Below the pieces are notes generated by a model that saw only the letters and a list, made by a program, of their open reading frames with translations, did not search any database and was not told where the DNA came from. Shown here piece after piece: positions 18,064-26,725 of a DNA stretch of 64,000 nucleotides. The stretch's first letter is position 1, and every line of letters starts with the position of its first letter. The stretch is from positions 4,254,633 to 4,318,632 of the forward strand of contig NZ_KI911784.1 of assembly GCF_000516515.1 (NCBI RefSeq), in the 5' to 3' direction. Made by a program: the position numbers and the translations under genes. The DNA comes from Chloroflexus sp. Y-396-1. GTDB taxonomy: Bacteria; Chloroflexota; Chloroflexia; Chloroflexales; Chloroflexaceae.

Positions 18064-18090
18064 CGTCCTCTCCCACATCGGGAGAGGACG
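18064..18090. terminator. C-rich palindromic repeat, probable mnmG terminator
   Basis: CGTCCTCTCCC (18064-18074) pairs perfectly with GGGAGAGGACG (18080-18090) around a five-base loop, 34 bases after mnmG. It is preceded by CCTCACCTTCCCCCAGCCC, the lead sequence shared with similar elements near 38.1, 40.4, 55.9 and 58.7 kb. Confidence 0.6.
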
Positions 18091-18166
18091 GGGGAGAGTT
18101 ACACTCTCGCCCATCTGACTTGCGAATCTAGTCAGATTGTGCTACATTAATGATGCAACATGACGT

Positions 18167-18242
18167 GCGGGCGTAGCTCAGGTGGTAGAGCATCTGCCTT
18201 CCAAGCAGATGGTCGCGCGTTCGAGTCGCGTCGCCCGCTCCA
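18167..18242 (+). tRNA. tRNA-Gly (anticodon TCC)
   Basis: A complete cloverleaf: acceptor GCGGGCG (18167-18173) pairs with CGCCCGC (18232-18238), followed by discriminator T and an encoded CCA. The D-arm holds TAGCTCAGGTGGTAGAG. The anticodon stem TCTGC/GCAGA encloses CTTCCAA with TCC at 18200-18202, and the T-loop is TTCGAGT. It reads GGA codons, with wobble, as glycine. Confidence 0.95.
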
Positions 18243-18249
18243 CACCAGG

Positions 18250-18273
18250 CATCCCACCCCTCGTGGTGGGATG
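18250..18273 (+). terminator. Hairpin just after tRNA-Gly
   Basis: CATCCCACC (18250-18258) and GGTGGGATG (18265-18273) form a nine-base stem with a six-base loop, eight bases after the tRNA CCA. It probably ends or protects the precursor; a strong T-run is absent. Confidence 0.5.
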
Positions 18274-18843
18274 TGCATTTGTGCGGGGATTGCTCTCGCA
18301 CGGCGAAGATGAAAGTCATCTAGCCACTAAAAATTGCACTCTTCCCATAGAGCTTTTCAACGCTTTCGTTATATTTGCCAGGGAGGGAGAACGCCAACGC
18401 GGGCTGCGCGGCAATAGCCCGTTGTGCAGCGGGAATAGGGCGATTGTTCAGTTGGCATACTACGCTGGGTCGGATGCGGGCCGGAGGCCCGCGCTCCCAG
18501 GGATCCACACGCGGTTGCTCCGGGTGCGCGGGGGCGAGAATCTATCGGTTTGCATCTCAGGAGACCATCTCCCCTAAGCCCCTTGCGTGCCTCACCTCCA
18601 GACCGTTCGCTGGCGTTCCCCGCAACCCCGCTCGCGTGCAGAGACGAGGAATGTGGAAGATCGTGCGCCGGGTCGGGTGCGGGCCGGAGGCCCGCGCTCC
18701 CAGGTGTCCACGTGGGTTGGAAGGTATCGGCAGTGGGCGCGTGATAGGTATTGGTGCCACTTCACCTTTGAACCGTCTGATGATCGAAGGCGACTCGAAG
18801 CTGAGAACGCTGAAAAACCACACTCTCCCCACCCCACTCATGC
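18274..18843. repeat. Gene-free stretch with two GC-palindrome repeats
   Basis: No gene is supported here. Two copies of an interspersed repeat share GCGGGCC-gga-GGCCCGC followed by GCTCCCAGG, at 18476-18492 and 18679-18695. Related palindromes recur near 38.0, 38.15 and 40.6-40.7 kb. Function unknown; REP/MITE-like. Confidence 0.6.
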
Positions 18844-18873
18844 TTGTCATTGTATCGGTAGATAATGTATAAT
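18844..18873 (+). promoter_or_regulatory. Promoter for membrane protein and first STAND gene
   Basis: TTGTCA (18844-18849), 18-base spacer, TATAAT (18868-18873). Transcription would begin near 18880, so ATG 18913 rather than the earlier in-frame start at 18865 is used. Confidence 0.6.
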
Positions 18874-18912
18874 GTGCTCTCAAAACTACCTTACGAGCAA
18901 CGAGAATCCTCT

Positions 18913-19296
18913 ATGCATCAGAATCGTCGACTCTTCCCGATCATTGTTGGTGTATATGGAGCACTGTGGGCCATCTTCAGTCTTCTCAGCCTATTCTTTG
19001 GCCTGACGAATATTTCAGGTCGAGGTATGGAAGGGCTGGCCGCACAGGTCGCGATTATCGTCTTCGGGATACCCTCGCTGATCTTTGCCGTCTTGCTGTT
19101 GGTATGTGCCGTCGGTCTCTGGCAAGAGAAGCGCTGGGCGTTGATCATGGCGCTGGTTCTGGCTATCCTGAACCTAGCCGTAGCCGTTCTCATAAGCATT
19201 ACCCCTACTGACATCACATACGTTGGCTTCGGCGGTATCGTGCTTTCAGTAGTAGCACTGTGGTACATTGTCAAACAGTTGCGGTTCAGAGATTGA
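18913..19296 (+). CDS. Small four-helix membrane protein of unknown function
   Basis: 127 residues with about four hydrophobic helices (from IIVGVYGALWAIFSLLSLF to VVALWYIVKQLRF) and a short basic start. No family was recognised. It lies 39 bases upstream of the CHAT-NB-ARC-TPR gene behind a good promoter, so the two are probably co-transcribed. In conflict systems small membrane proteins beside STAND genes can be effectors; that link is only inferred from position. Confidence 0.6.
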   Translation: MHQNRRLFPIIVGVYGALWAIFSLLSLFFGLTNISGRGMEGLAAQVAIIVFGIPSLIFAVLLLVCAVGLWQEKRWALIMALVLAILNLAVAVLISITPTDITYVGFGGIVLSVVALWYIVKQLRFRD

Positions 19297-19335
19297 CGCA
19301 AATGGTGCTTCCCCCTATGGCCGGAGCGTAAGACA

Positions 19336-22026
19336 ATGCTGCCATCAACGCTGACACTTGAACTTGTTCCGACAGACCAGCACGGCCTTGCTGTTCGTAT
19401 GGAACTGCTCAATGAGCAAATCCATCGACCGCCACAGTCCACCTTCCGTTGCGGGTTGTTTGATGAAGAGGGTCTGCGTTCGCTGCTGGGAAGTGACCCG
19501 TCGGCGTATGGTGAAGCATTGCGCGACGCCCTCTTCGCCGATCAGCAAGCAATCGCTACCTACCGCGAATTGCGAGCGGCAGCGCTCAATCGTGATCCCA
19601 GCGCTGCGCTGCGTTTACATCTGATTCTGCCCGAACACCTGCAAGCCATACGCTGGGAGCTGCTCGTCGATCCGGTAAGTCACCAACCGCTCGGTAGCGA
19701 CGGGCAGCTCTGGTTGAGCCGATATGTGCCGGTAGACGATGTTTCACCACCGTTATTACGCCGATCATCGGGCGAGCAGCGCGTATTGCTGGTGATTGCC
19801 GCTCCCAACGATGCCGAACGGTGGAATCTAGCACCGATTGACCGCTCAACATACGAAGGTATAGTACGGGGGGCCTGGGGTGGTTCGAGCGTGACGGTAA
19901 TTCCGGCAATCTGGCAGCGCCTTACCACTGAGCTGAGCAGCGGCTACGACATCCTGATTCTGGCAGCGCACGGCAGGCTGGTGAAGGGTCAGCCATGGCT
20001 GTATTTGACCGACGACCAGGGGAACACTGCCCCTCGGTCTGGCGATGACCTGGCCGCGCTCCTGCGCAGTCTGGGTACAGATTGCCCACGGCTGGTGGTG
20101 CTGGTCAGTTGTGCCGGGGCAGGCATGGATGACCAGAGCTGGGATGCTTTAGGTCCTCGCCTGGCCCGTGCGGGTGTGCCGGCAGTGGTTGCCGCTTACG
20201 GCGCGCTGACAATGGACACGGCAGCGATCATTCTTGACAACCTGTTTCGTGATCTCCGGCGGGAAGGCCGGATTGACCGGGCGTTGCAACGGGCGCGCCT
20301 GGCTGCCGCTCAGCAACAGCGTGCGGACTGGTGGCGGGTGACGCTCTTCAACCGCTGGCGTGATGGTCAGATATGGGAGCCAATACACCCAACATCACTT
20401 ACGGTTGCTCCTTTTAAAGTTCCCTATCGGCGCAACCCGCTTTTCTGCGGGCGTGAGCGTGAACTTGCCGAGCTTAAACAAACCTTATGCGGCGCGGAAG
20501 CGGTTACTGTTGTTCTCACCGGTATGGCCGGTGTGGGCAAGAGTCAATTGGCCAGTGAATGTGCCCATCGTCTGCGCGATCACTTCCCAGGTGGTGTCTT
20601 TTGGCTGGATATGAGCACCCCTGACCAGGTACCGGCGCAGATCGCTGCCTGTGGTGGCGTGGATGGGTTGAACCTTCCGGGCTGGAACGGTTTGAGCCTG
20701 GAGGATCAGGTACGGGCGGTGCAACGGGCCTGGCAGCAGTCGATCCGTCGTTTGCTCATCTTCGATAATCTGGAAGAGCGGACGTTGCTGCGACAATGGC
20801 GACCAACGACCGGCGGTGCGCAGGTGCTCGTCACCAGTCGGCGGAGTGACTGGCGAGCAACGGATGACGTTCACCTGCTTCCACTCCGCCCGACCGAACG
20901 CAACGATAGTTATCGGATTCTGCTGGGGCCACGGGCCAGGATTCAGCAAACTACTATTGCAGACCTGCTTACCGATCCTTTGCAGCAGCAAGCGGCTGAT
21001 GCTATCTGTACGTTCCTGGGTGACCTACCGCTGGCCCTGGCCCTTGCCGGCGCCTATCTGGAAGACTCAAATCTATCGCTCAGTGCATATCGTCAGCGGC
21101 TGGAACAGACTGTTCTTGAACATCCTTCGCTCGGTGATGAGCAGGCAGCCGAGAGTGATCTACCGACTGCTTATCGGCAAGGTGTGGCCGCCGCCCTCTC
21201 GCTAAGCTACAACCGACTGGATCGCACGCGGGACGAGGACGCAGCAGCGTTGACGTTCCTCCACCGACTGGCCTGGCTGGCACCAGAGCCGGTACCGCTA
21301 CCGTTGCTGACCGCCCTGGCAGGTGGCGATGCCGACAATGAGGCAGCAGCCGATCCGATGTTGCGGCGATTGCGGGGAATAGGATTGATTGACCGGCGTG
21401 AAGTACAGCTTCACCGGTTGACGGCGACCTTTGTGCGAGGGTGCGATCCGGAGCCTGAGGAAACGTTAACGGCAACGGCCGTAGCGATGCTGAAGGTCAG
21501 TGATCATCTGAAGGACGCCTTCGAGCGCACACCGCCGGCAAGTATCCCGTACCGTCCGCACTATGTAGCGGTGTGTCAGCAGGAAACACGCTTGTCCGAT
21601 CAGGTTGCTGCCCATCTGTTGACAACAACGGGGTATATTCTCTATCTGCTTGGCGAGTACGCCGTGGCGCGCCCGCTCTATGAACGGGCACTGGCCATTC
21701 GCGAACGCACGCTTGGCCCCGACCACCCGGACACGGCCACGAGCCTGAACAACCTGGCGGGGCTGCTGGAGAAGCAGGGGGAGTACGCCGCGGCACGCCC
21801 GCTCTTTGAACGGGCGCTGGATATTCGCGAACGCACGCTTGGCCCCGACCACCCGGACACGGCTGCAAGCTTCAACAACCTGGCGTTGCTGCTGAAGGAG
21901 CACGGTGAGTACGCCGCGGCACACCCGCTCTATGAACGGGCGCTGGATATTCGCGAACGCACGCTCGGCCCCGACCATCTGCAAACACAGTGGATTCGTG
22001 ATCGGTTAAGGAAACTGGGGGATTGA
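19336..22026 (+). CDS. STAND protein 1: CHAT protease - NB-ARC NTPase - TPR
   Basis: 896 residues. A CHAT caspase-fold domain covers about 90-345, with catalytic His212 in LAAHG and Cys259 in LVSCAGA. An NB-ARC NTPase follows: P-loop GMAGVGKS at 396-403, Walker B LLIFDN at 473-478, QVLVTSRRSDW sensor and DLPLALALAGAYL. The C-terminus has about three kinesin-light-chain TPRs (YERALAIRERTLGPDHPDTA) encoded by near-identical 126-base units at about 21640-22000. In this class, ligand sensing by the repeats is thought to drive NTP-dependent oligomerisation that activates the protease, for defence or cell death. The ligand and the protease target are not evident. Confidence 0.88.
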   Translation: MLPSTLTLELVPTDQHGLAVRMELLNEQIHRPPQSTFRCGLFDEEGLRSLLGSDPSAYGEALRDALFADQQAIATYRELRAAALNRDPSAALRLHLILPEHLQAIRWELLVDPVSHQPLGSDGQLWLSRYVPVDDVSPPLLRRSSGEQRVLLVIAAPNDAERWNLAPIDRSTYEGIVRGAWGGSSVTVIPAIWQRLTTELSSGYDILILAAHGRLVKGQPWLYLTDDQGNTAPRSGDDLAALLRSLGTDCPRLVVLVSCAGAGMDDQSWDALGPRLARAGVPAVVAAYGALTMDTAAIILDNLFRDLRREGRIDRALQRARLAAAQQQRADWWRVTLFNRWRDGQIWEPIHPTSLTVAPFKVPYRRNPLFCGRERELAELKQTLCGAEAVTVVLTGMAGVGKSQLASECAHRLRDHFPGGVFWLDMSTPDQVPAQIAACGGVDGLNLPGWNGLSLEDQVRAVQRAWQQSIRRLLIFDNLEERTLLRQWRPTTGGAQVLVTSRRSDWRATDDVHLLPLRPTERNDSYRILLGPRARIQQTTIADLLTDPLQQQAADAICTFLGDLPLALALAGAYLEDSNLSLSAYRQRLEQTVLEHPSLGDEQAAESDLPTAYRQGVAAALSLSYNRLDRTRDEDAAALTFLHRLAWLAPEPVPLPLLTALAGGDADNEAAADPMLRRLRGIGLIDRREVQLHRLTATFVRGCDPEPEETLTATAVAMLKVSDHLKDAFERTPPASIPYRPHYVAVCQQETRLSDQVAAHLLTTTGYILYLLGEYAVARPLYERALAIRERTLGPDHPDTATSLNNLAGLLEKQGEYAAARPLFERALDIRERTLGPDHPDTAASFNNLALLLKEHGEYAAAHPLYERALDIRERTLGPDHLQTQWIRDRLRKLGD

Positions 22027-22267
22027 GCATACCGGTGATGCACGACGAGGCCTGCTGGTGGGTCGTAATCAAGTCAGTGAAACATAGCATCCGATATGTT
22101 TCACTAAATTTTTGCTGATTGGGAAGCCACGACATCTGATTCAACATTACCCATGTGCGCGTCTGTGCGCAAATCTGGTATGATCGTAACACACGCACTT
22201 GTTATTGATGATACAGACTGATGTGCCTGTTCCACGCCTGTTCTGAAAGAACAAAAAAGGGATTATT

Positions 22268-22672
22268 ATGTCAATACAAAACGACACCCCATCACCGGCC
22301 CGCAATGTGTTAGGAGGTCCGCTGGCGCCGTGTAGTATGCGGCCACTCACGGGCTTTTTTCGGACGGGATGTTGTGATACCGGGCCGTTCGACACCGGGT
22401 TACACGTTGTTTGTGCGCAAGTAACCGCTGAGTTTCTCGATTTTAGCCGCTCACGCGGGAATGATCTGATTACACCGCGTCCTGAATACCGCTTCCCTGG
22501 TTTGAAGCCAGGCGACCGCTGGTGTCTCTGTGCGCTGCGTTGGTTGGAGGCCTACGAGTCCGGTGTCGCACCGCCGGTTATCCTGGCGGCTACTCACGAA
22601 GCCGCGCTAACAGTCATTCCGCGTGCGGCGTTGTTGCAGCATGCGCTAGATGTGGTGGGGAGTGATGGTTGA
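22268..22672 (+). CDS. DUF2237 family protein (COG3651)
   Basis: 134 residues matching the conserved DUF2237 pattern: RNVLGGPLAPC, PLTGFFRTGCCDTGPFDTGL, FLDFSRSRGNDLITP, FPGLKPGDRWCLCALRWLEA and ILAATHEAAL. The family is widespread and uncharacterised; its conserved Cys and His suggest a metal or catalytic site. AAGGGA lies before the ATG. It stands alone, with gaps on both sides. Confidence 0.9.
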   Translation: MSIQNDTPSPARNVLGGPLAPCSMRPLTGFFRTGCCDTGPFDTGLHVVCAQVTAEFLDFSRSRGNDLITPRPEYRFPGLKPGDRWCLCALRWLEAYESGVAPPVILAATHEAALTVIPRAALLQHALDVVGSDG

Positions 22673-22892
22673 CCCTGCATACCACTGACTGCGGAATCCT
22701 GAGCTTCCGCAGTCTATGCCCTCTCTTGAAGCGCCTTTGAGAGCGGGTAGAACACCGTGTTCGATATGCGGTTTGCCTGGCATTGACTCTCCCTGCTCTT
22801 TCCTATCTCTTTCATAATTCCCATCTTTCCTGTTAACACTTCTCTACCTTTCGTCTGATGCAACGCTTATTCTGGTATGCTATGCTATAGAT
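22673..22892. other. Intergenic gap before the argC leader
   Basis: A hairpin-prone stretch at 22687-22712 repeats GCGGAA and TTCCGC and may end the DUF2237 mRNA. At 22881-22890 TATGCTATAG could be the -10 of the argC leader; no clear -35. No gene seen. Confidence 0.4.
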
Positions 22893-23000
22893 GGCGCATC
22901 AGAACCAATGATGACCGTCCATCCGCCGGGTTATGCCGGCTTGCGGCTGCGTGAAGCAGCGTGTGCGGCTAGCGACTTCCCCTTGTGAAGGTGATGCGCC
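22893..23000 (+). ncRNA. Structured 5' leader of argC (riboswitch-like junction)
   Basis: GGCGCATCA (22893-22901) is the exact complement of TGATGCGCC (22992-23000), a nine-base closing helix. Inside lie GCCGG/CCGGC (22925-22929 with 22936-22940), GCTGC/GCAGC (22946-22950 with 22956-22960) and CCTT/AAGG (22981-22984 with 22988-22991). This gives a multi-branched fold of about 108 nucleotides starting just after a possible -10. No known riboswitch class was recognised. It could control argC; evidence is from base pairing only. Confidence 0.4.
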
Positions 23001-23052
23001 GAAGGGAAGCGCAACGCACAGGTGTACGGTCGTCGGGAAGAGGAGAAACGGT

Positions 23053-23139
23053 ATGTTTACACGCTTGTTGCGGTTTTTGCGTCGGCTCGGCCAGATTCAC
23101 CCTGCCGTGATCGCAATTGCGCCCGACCGCACGTGGTAG
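23053..23139 (+). CDS. Arginine-containing leader peptide before argC
   Basis: 28 codons beginning MFTRLLRFLRRLG, with five Arg including four in the first eleven codons, and GAGGAG six bases before the ATG. It lies between the folded leader and argC. An Arg-rich leader ahead of an arginine biosynthesis gene suggests attenuation by arginyl-tRNA supply. Such leaders are usually more Arg-dense, so this is a hypothesis. A longer in-frame reading from 22933 overlaps the folded RNA and is unlikely. Confidence 0.4.
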   Translation: MFTRLLRFLRRLGQIHPAVIAIAPDRTW

Positions 23140-23155
23140 AGAGTACGGTACAATA

Positions 23156-23170
23156 CGACTAGTGTAGTCG
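23156..23170 (+). promoter_or_regulatory. Perfect inverted repeat before argC
   Basis: CGACTA-gtg-TAGTCG, followed by GTTTG, lies between the leader peptide stop and argC ATG. It could be a weak terminator/attenuator hairpin or a protein-binding site. Confidence 0.35.
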
Positions 23171-23197
23171 GTTTGTTGGGTAAGGAGGAGTGTACCA

Positions 23198-24196
23198 ATG
23201 GCCCGTGTCGGTATTTATGGCGCAACCGGGTATACCGGGATTGAGCTGATCAAAGTGCTCGCCCGGCATCCAGGGGTTGAGATCGGCTTTGCAACCGCCC
23301 GCTCGGCAGCCGGGCAGCTTCTGAGCGAGGTGTTCCCGATCATCAGCGATCTGCGGCTGGCAGCAGTCGATGAGGTCGATCCGGCAACGGTTGACCTTTT
23401 TTTTACCTGTCTTCCCCATAATACCCCTGAGTTGATCCCGATCGTCCAACGTGCTCTCGCTGCAGGCGCAAAGGTGGTTGATTTTTCAGACACGTTTCGC
23501 ATTAGTGACCCGCAGGTCTATGCGGCGCGGCGTGGAAAGGAACATCCGGCACCAGAGCTGCTTGCCCAGGCGGTATACGGATTGCCAGAGCTACACCGTG
23601 AGCGGATTCGGCAGGCGCGATTAGTTGCCAATACCGGCTGTTACCCGTTGACCGTCATTTTACCGCTGGCACCGTTGGTACGCGCCGATCTGCTTGCCGA
23701 CTCGACGGTTATTGTCGATAGTAAGTCGGGGGTTTCTGGCGCCGGTCGCTCGCTGGCGTTGAAGACACATTTCGGCGAGACACACGAAACGTTTAGCGCC
23801 TACAATGTTGGGCGCGCGCATCGGCATCTGGCCGAGATGGAGCAGGAGACCGGTTTGCACATTATCTTTGCACCCCATTTACTGCCGGTTTTCCGTGGTA
23901 TCCTCTCGACTATTTATGTCAATCTTAAGCCCGATGTAGACGATGCGACGTTAGCGGCAGTGTTTGCCGACACGTATCGCCACGAACCTTTCGTCCACGT
24001 GTTGCCGGCCGGTCGTTTACCCGAGTTGCGTCACGTGCAGCATACCAATTATCTGGTTATCGGTCACCAGATGGTCGAACCGGGACGTGCCATTCTGGTT
24101 GCTGTTGTTGACAATCTGGGTAAGGGCGCTGCCGGGCAGGCGGTGCAGAATATGAATCTGATGCTGGGCTTCCCGGAGACGATGGGATTGGTGTAG
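23198..24196 (+). CDS. argC: ArgC, N-acetyl-gamma-glutamyl-phosphate reductase
   Basis: NADPH-dependent reduction of N-acetylglutamyl phosphate to the semialdehyde in arginine synthesis. The N-terminal dinucleotide fold starts VGIYGATGYTGIELIKVL, and the active-site Cys148 is in NTGCYPL. SGVSGAGRSLALKTHF, YNVGRAHRHLAEM and the C-terminal DNLGKGAAGQAVQNMNLMLG complete the family. It is 332 residues, near family length. AAGGAGG lies before the ATG. The other arg genes are not nearby. Upstream is an unusually structured leader. Confidence 0.95.
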   Translation: MARVGIYGATGYTGIELIKVLARHPGVEIGFATARSAAGQLLSEVFPIISDLRLAAVDEVDPATVDLFFTCLPHNTPELIPIVQRALAAGAKVVDFSDTFRISDPQVYAARRGKEHPAPELLAQAVYGLPELHRERIRQARLVANTGCYPLTVILPLAPLVRADLLADSTVIVDSKSGVSGAGRSLALKTHFGETHETFSAYNVGRAHRHLAEMEQETGLHIIFAPHLLPVFRGILSTIYVNLKPDVDDATLAAVFADTYRHEPFVHVLPAGRLPELRHVQHTNYLVIGHQMVEPGRAILVAVVDNLGKGAAGQAVQNMNLMLGFPETMGLV

Positions 24197-24235
24197 AGAG
24201 CAGTTGGGGCGCAGTGCCTGGCGTCAGTTCGGTTG

Positions 24236-24264
24236 GTAGGGGCGCAGCGGCGCTGCGCCCCTAC
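24236..24264. terminator. 29-base perfect hairpin between convergent argC and malK-like gene
   Basis: GTAGGGGCGCAGCG, one base, then its exact complement CGCTGCGCCCCTAC. A second member differing by one base pair lies at 43752-43780, again between convergent genes. Probably a bidirectional terminator and a repeat family. Confidence 0.65.
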
Positions 24265-24272
24265 TATGTGGA

Positions 24273-25379
24273 TTATGTCAACGCTTTTTCCGTCTCGCGG
24301 TCGAAGATGTGCATCTTCTCCATATCGAATACCACTTCCATCGTATGGCCGGTGCGGGCGCTCGAGCGTGGATCGAAGCGACCGATGAACTCTTTACCGC
24401 TGTTTTCCACGTATGCGTAAATCTCTGAACCCATCGGTTCAACCACGTTGACGGCAGCGCGCACCTTGGCCCGCTCATCAACGCCACGCGGGACGAAGTG
24501 GGCATCGTGCAGGTCTTCAGGGCGAATGCCGAAATAGACGGTCTTCCCAATGTGGCTGCTCACGTGATCGAGCTTGCTGGATGGTACCGGCAGCACAAAC
24601 TCTTTCCCTACAACAACACTGACACCGCCATCAGTCCGTTCAAGACGCGCCTCAAAGAAGTTCATCGCCGGGCTACCGATAAAGCCGGCTACGAACATGT
24701 TCGCCGGATGGTCGTAAAGGTTCTGAGGCGTGTCAATCTGCTGCAAGATACCGTCACGCATCACCGCAATGCGCGACCCCATCGTCATGGCCTCGGTCTG
24801 GTCGTGGGTTACATAGATGAAGGTCGTTTTGAGGCGCTGGTGAAGTTTGCTGATCTCGGCGCGGGTCTGCACACGGAGTTTAGCATCGAGATTCGAGAGC
24901 GGCTCGTCCATCAAGAAGACAGCAGGGTCGCGCACGATAGCCCGGCCGAGCGCAACGCGCTGGCGCTGACCACCGGAGAGCGCCTTGGGCTTACGGTCGA
25001 GCAGGTGGCCGATGCTGAGCATTTCCGCCGCTTCTTTGACACGCCGGTCAATTTCGGCTTTGGGCACACGGCGCAGTTTGAGACCAAACGCCATGTTGTC
25101 GTAGACGCTCATGTGGGGGTAAAGCGCATACGACTGGAAGACCATCGCAATGTCGCGATCTTTGGGTGGCACATCGGTCACATCACGGTCGCCGATGAAG
25201 ATGCGACCTTCGGTAATCTCTTCCAGGCCAGCTAGGCAGCGGAGAGCGGTTGACTTACCGCATCCTGATGGGCCAACCAGTACCAGAAACTCACCGTCAG
25301 CGATGTCGAGATCGAGATTCTTGAGGACGGTTACGTCGCCGAAGCGTTTCCAGACGTGATCGAACTTAATCGAGGCCAT
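24273..25379 (-). CDS. Sugar ABC transporter ATPase (MalK/UgpC type)
   Basis: Energises import of a carbohydrate by MalFG-like permeases. Walker A GPSGCGKST, the Q-loop MVFQSYALYPHM, signature LSGGQRQRVALGRAIVRDP, Walker B FLMDEPLSNLDAKLR and the H-loop THDQTEAM are all present. The C-terminal TOBE regulatory domain includes GIRPEDLHD. It has 368 residues. AAGGAG precedes the ATG. It lies 29 bases after the lacI-type gene, and so would be under the same twin operators. No permeases lie here; the set at 48-51.7 kb could use it, since such ATPases are often shared. Confidence 0.93.
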   Translation of the reverse strand: MASIKFDHVWKRFGDVTVLKNLDLDIADGEFLVLVGPSGCGKSTALRCLAGLEEITEGRIFIGDRDVTDVPPKDRDIAMVFQSYALYPHMSVYDNMAFGLKLRRVPKAEIDRRVKEAAEMLSIGHLLDRKPKALSGGQRQRVALGRAIVRDPAVFLMDEPLSNLDAKLRVQTRAEISKLHQRLKTTFIYVTHDQTEAMTMGSRIAVMRDGILQQIDTPQNLYDHPANMFVAGFIGSPAMNFFEARLERTDGGVSVVVGKEFVLPVPSSKLDHVSSHIGKTVYFGIRPEDLHDAHFVPRGVDERAKVRAAVNVVEPMGSEIYAYVENSGKEFIGRFDPRSSARTGHTMEVVFDMEKMHIFDRETEKALT

Positions 25380-25408
25380 GTGATTTCTCCTTTTCCAAAA
25401 ATATATGC

Positions 25409-26428
25409 TCAGCCGCTCATCTGTGAGGGTGTAGCGGTCGAGTGACGGATCATCAGACGCAACGGGAGTAGAGTGACTGTCGGCACCTGCCGCCGTTCGA
25501 TCTGCGCGATCAGATGGCGAGTTACGGTCATACCAAGTTCACGCCGTGGGGCGCGCAGCGTTGTAAGCGGAGGATAGGTATGGGCCGCCAGCGGGAGATC
25601 GTCACAACCAACAACTGAGACATGCACGCCGACGGTCAGACCGGCGTCGCGAATAGCGTGCATTGCACCGAAGGCAAGGGTATCGGAAGCGGCCAGCACT
25701 GCGGTCGGCGGATGACGCAGTGTCAGCAACTCCTGCATCGCCGCAACGCCATCGGTCTCGCTACTCCCGGCTTCGATAATCAGAGCAGCGTCACGACGTA
25801 GTCTGGCGGCGTGGAGAGCATGAACGTAACCGCTATAGAACGGTTCGCTGATGGAAAGATGAGAAGTAAAGTTGATCAGGGCAATGCGGCGATGACCCAA
25901 GCGGGTAAGGTGATGGATGGCCTGCTCGGCGCCGTTACGCAGATCGAAGCCGACCACCGGACAAGCGACACCCGATGTTGGTGAACCAATTGCAATCACC
26001 GGTACCCCCGCTTCCGTCAGCAGTGATGGCCGCTCATCGTCGCGACGAAGATCAACGATGATCAGACCGTCAACCCGCCCGCTGCGCACGAGACGTAGCG
26101 CCAGCTCCTCTTCCGATTCGGTAGCGGTCGGCGCGGCGATCAACAGACAATACCCGGCGGCAGTTGCCGCTTCGCTTACCCCGGCCAGCATTTCGGCTGT
26201 CCCTGGGTCGGCCAGGCGTCCGGCAATGCCGGGAGCGACCACACCGATAGTATGTGAACGGGTGCGGAGGGCGCGGGCACTGTGGTTAGGTTGATACCCT
26301 AGCTCGGCAACGGCTGCAAGCACTCGTGCGCGTGTGGCTTCACTCACAACGCCGGTTCCGTTCAAGACGTAAGAGACGGTCGCGGTCGAGACTTGCGCAC
26401 GGCGGGCAACATCTTTGATCGTAGCCAC
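25409..26428 (-). CDS. LacI-family transcriptional repressor
   Basis: 339 residues. The N-terminal HTH and hinge read IKDVARRAQVSTATVSYVLN and GVVSEATRARVLAAVAELGY, typical of LacI regulators, followed by a periplasmic-binding-protein-like sugar domain (GLIIVDLRR, RRIALINF, VVGCDDLPLAAHTYPPLTTL). The start codon is GTG. It is transcribed towards the malK-like gene. Two LacI-type operators and a near-consensus promoter lie just upstream, indicating autoregulation. The effector is probably a sugar or glycoside, not identifiable here. Confidence 0.93.
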   Translation of the reverse strand: MATIKDVARRAQVSTATVSYVLNGTGVVSEATRARVLAAVAELGYQPNHSARALRTRSHTIGVVAPGIAGRLADPGTAEMLAGVSEAATAAGYCLLIAAPTATESEEELALRLVRSGRVDGLIIVDLRRDDERPSLLTEAGVPVIAIGSPTSGVACPVVGFDLRNGAEQAIHHLTRLGHRRIALINFTSHLSISEPFYSGYVHALHAARLRRDAALIIEAGSSETDGVAAMQELLTLRHPPTAVLAASDTLAFGAMHAIRDAGLTVGVHVSVVGCDDLPLAAHTYPPLTTLRAPRRELGMTVTRHLIAQIERRQVPTVTLLPLRLMIRHSTATPSQMSG

Positions 26429-26446
26429 GGCCCTGATGCTCCGTAG

Positions 26447-26474
26447 TTAAACGATTAAGCGGTTAAACGATTAA
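26447..26474 (-). promoter_or_regulatory. Twin LacI-type operators of the lacI-malK operon
   Basis: TTAAACGATTAA occurs twice, at 26447-26458 and 26463-26474, 16 bases centre to centre. Each is pseudo-palindromic around a central CG, the usual LacI-family operator pattern. They cover the predicted transcription start, so binding would repress lacI-malK. Confidence 0.7.
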
Positions 26475-26478
26475 GCGA

Positions 26479-26507
26479 AGTATAGCACTCATCTGTGCGG
26501 TTGTCAA
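26479..26507 (-). promoter_or_regulatory. Near-consensus promoter of lacI-malK
   Basis: On the minus strand TTGACA (26507-26502), 17-base spacer, TATACT (26484-26479). The start would fall near 26472, inside the operator pair. Confidence 0.75.
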
Positions 26508-26725
26508 GGCGCGATATTCACCGCAGGCCAGAGACACGATAGCGCCAGGGGGCTAGAGGTACAGCAGCACCGGAAGGCCAGAGGCGCGGCAGCCCCAATA
26601 GCCAAGGGCGCGGTAGGCACGGCAGCACCGGTGGAATAGGGATGCGGCAGCGCTGGGTCCCTACTCCGTTTATAATTCATAGGTATACTGGTTTTTCCTG
26701 CAAGCGTTACGGCGTGAGGCGCTTT

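Noticed and set aside
22933-23052. Longer reading of the argC leader ORF (68 codons)
   Set aside because: It overlaps the folded leader and has no ribosome site; only the last 28 codons have one.
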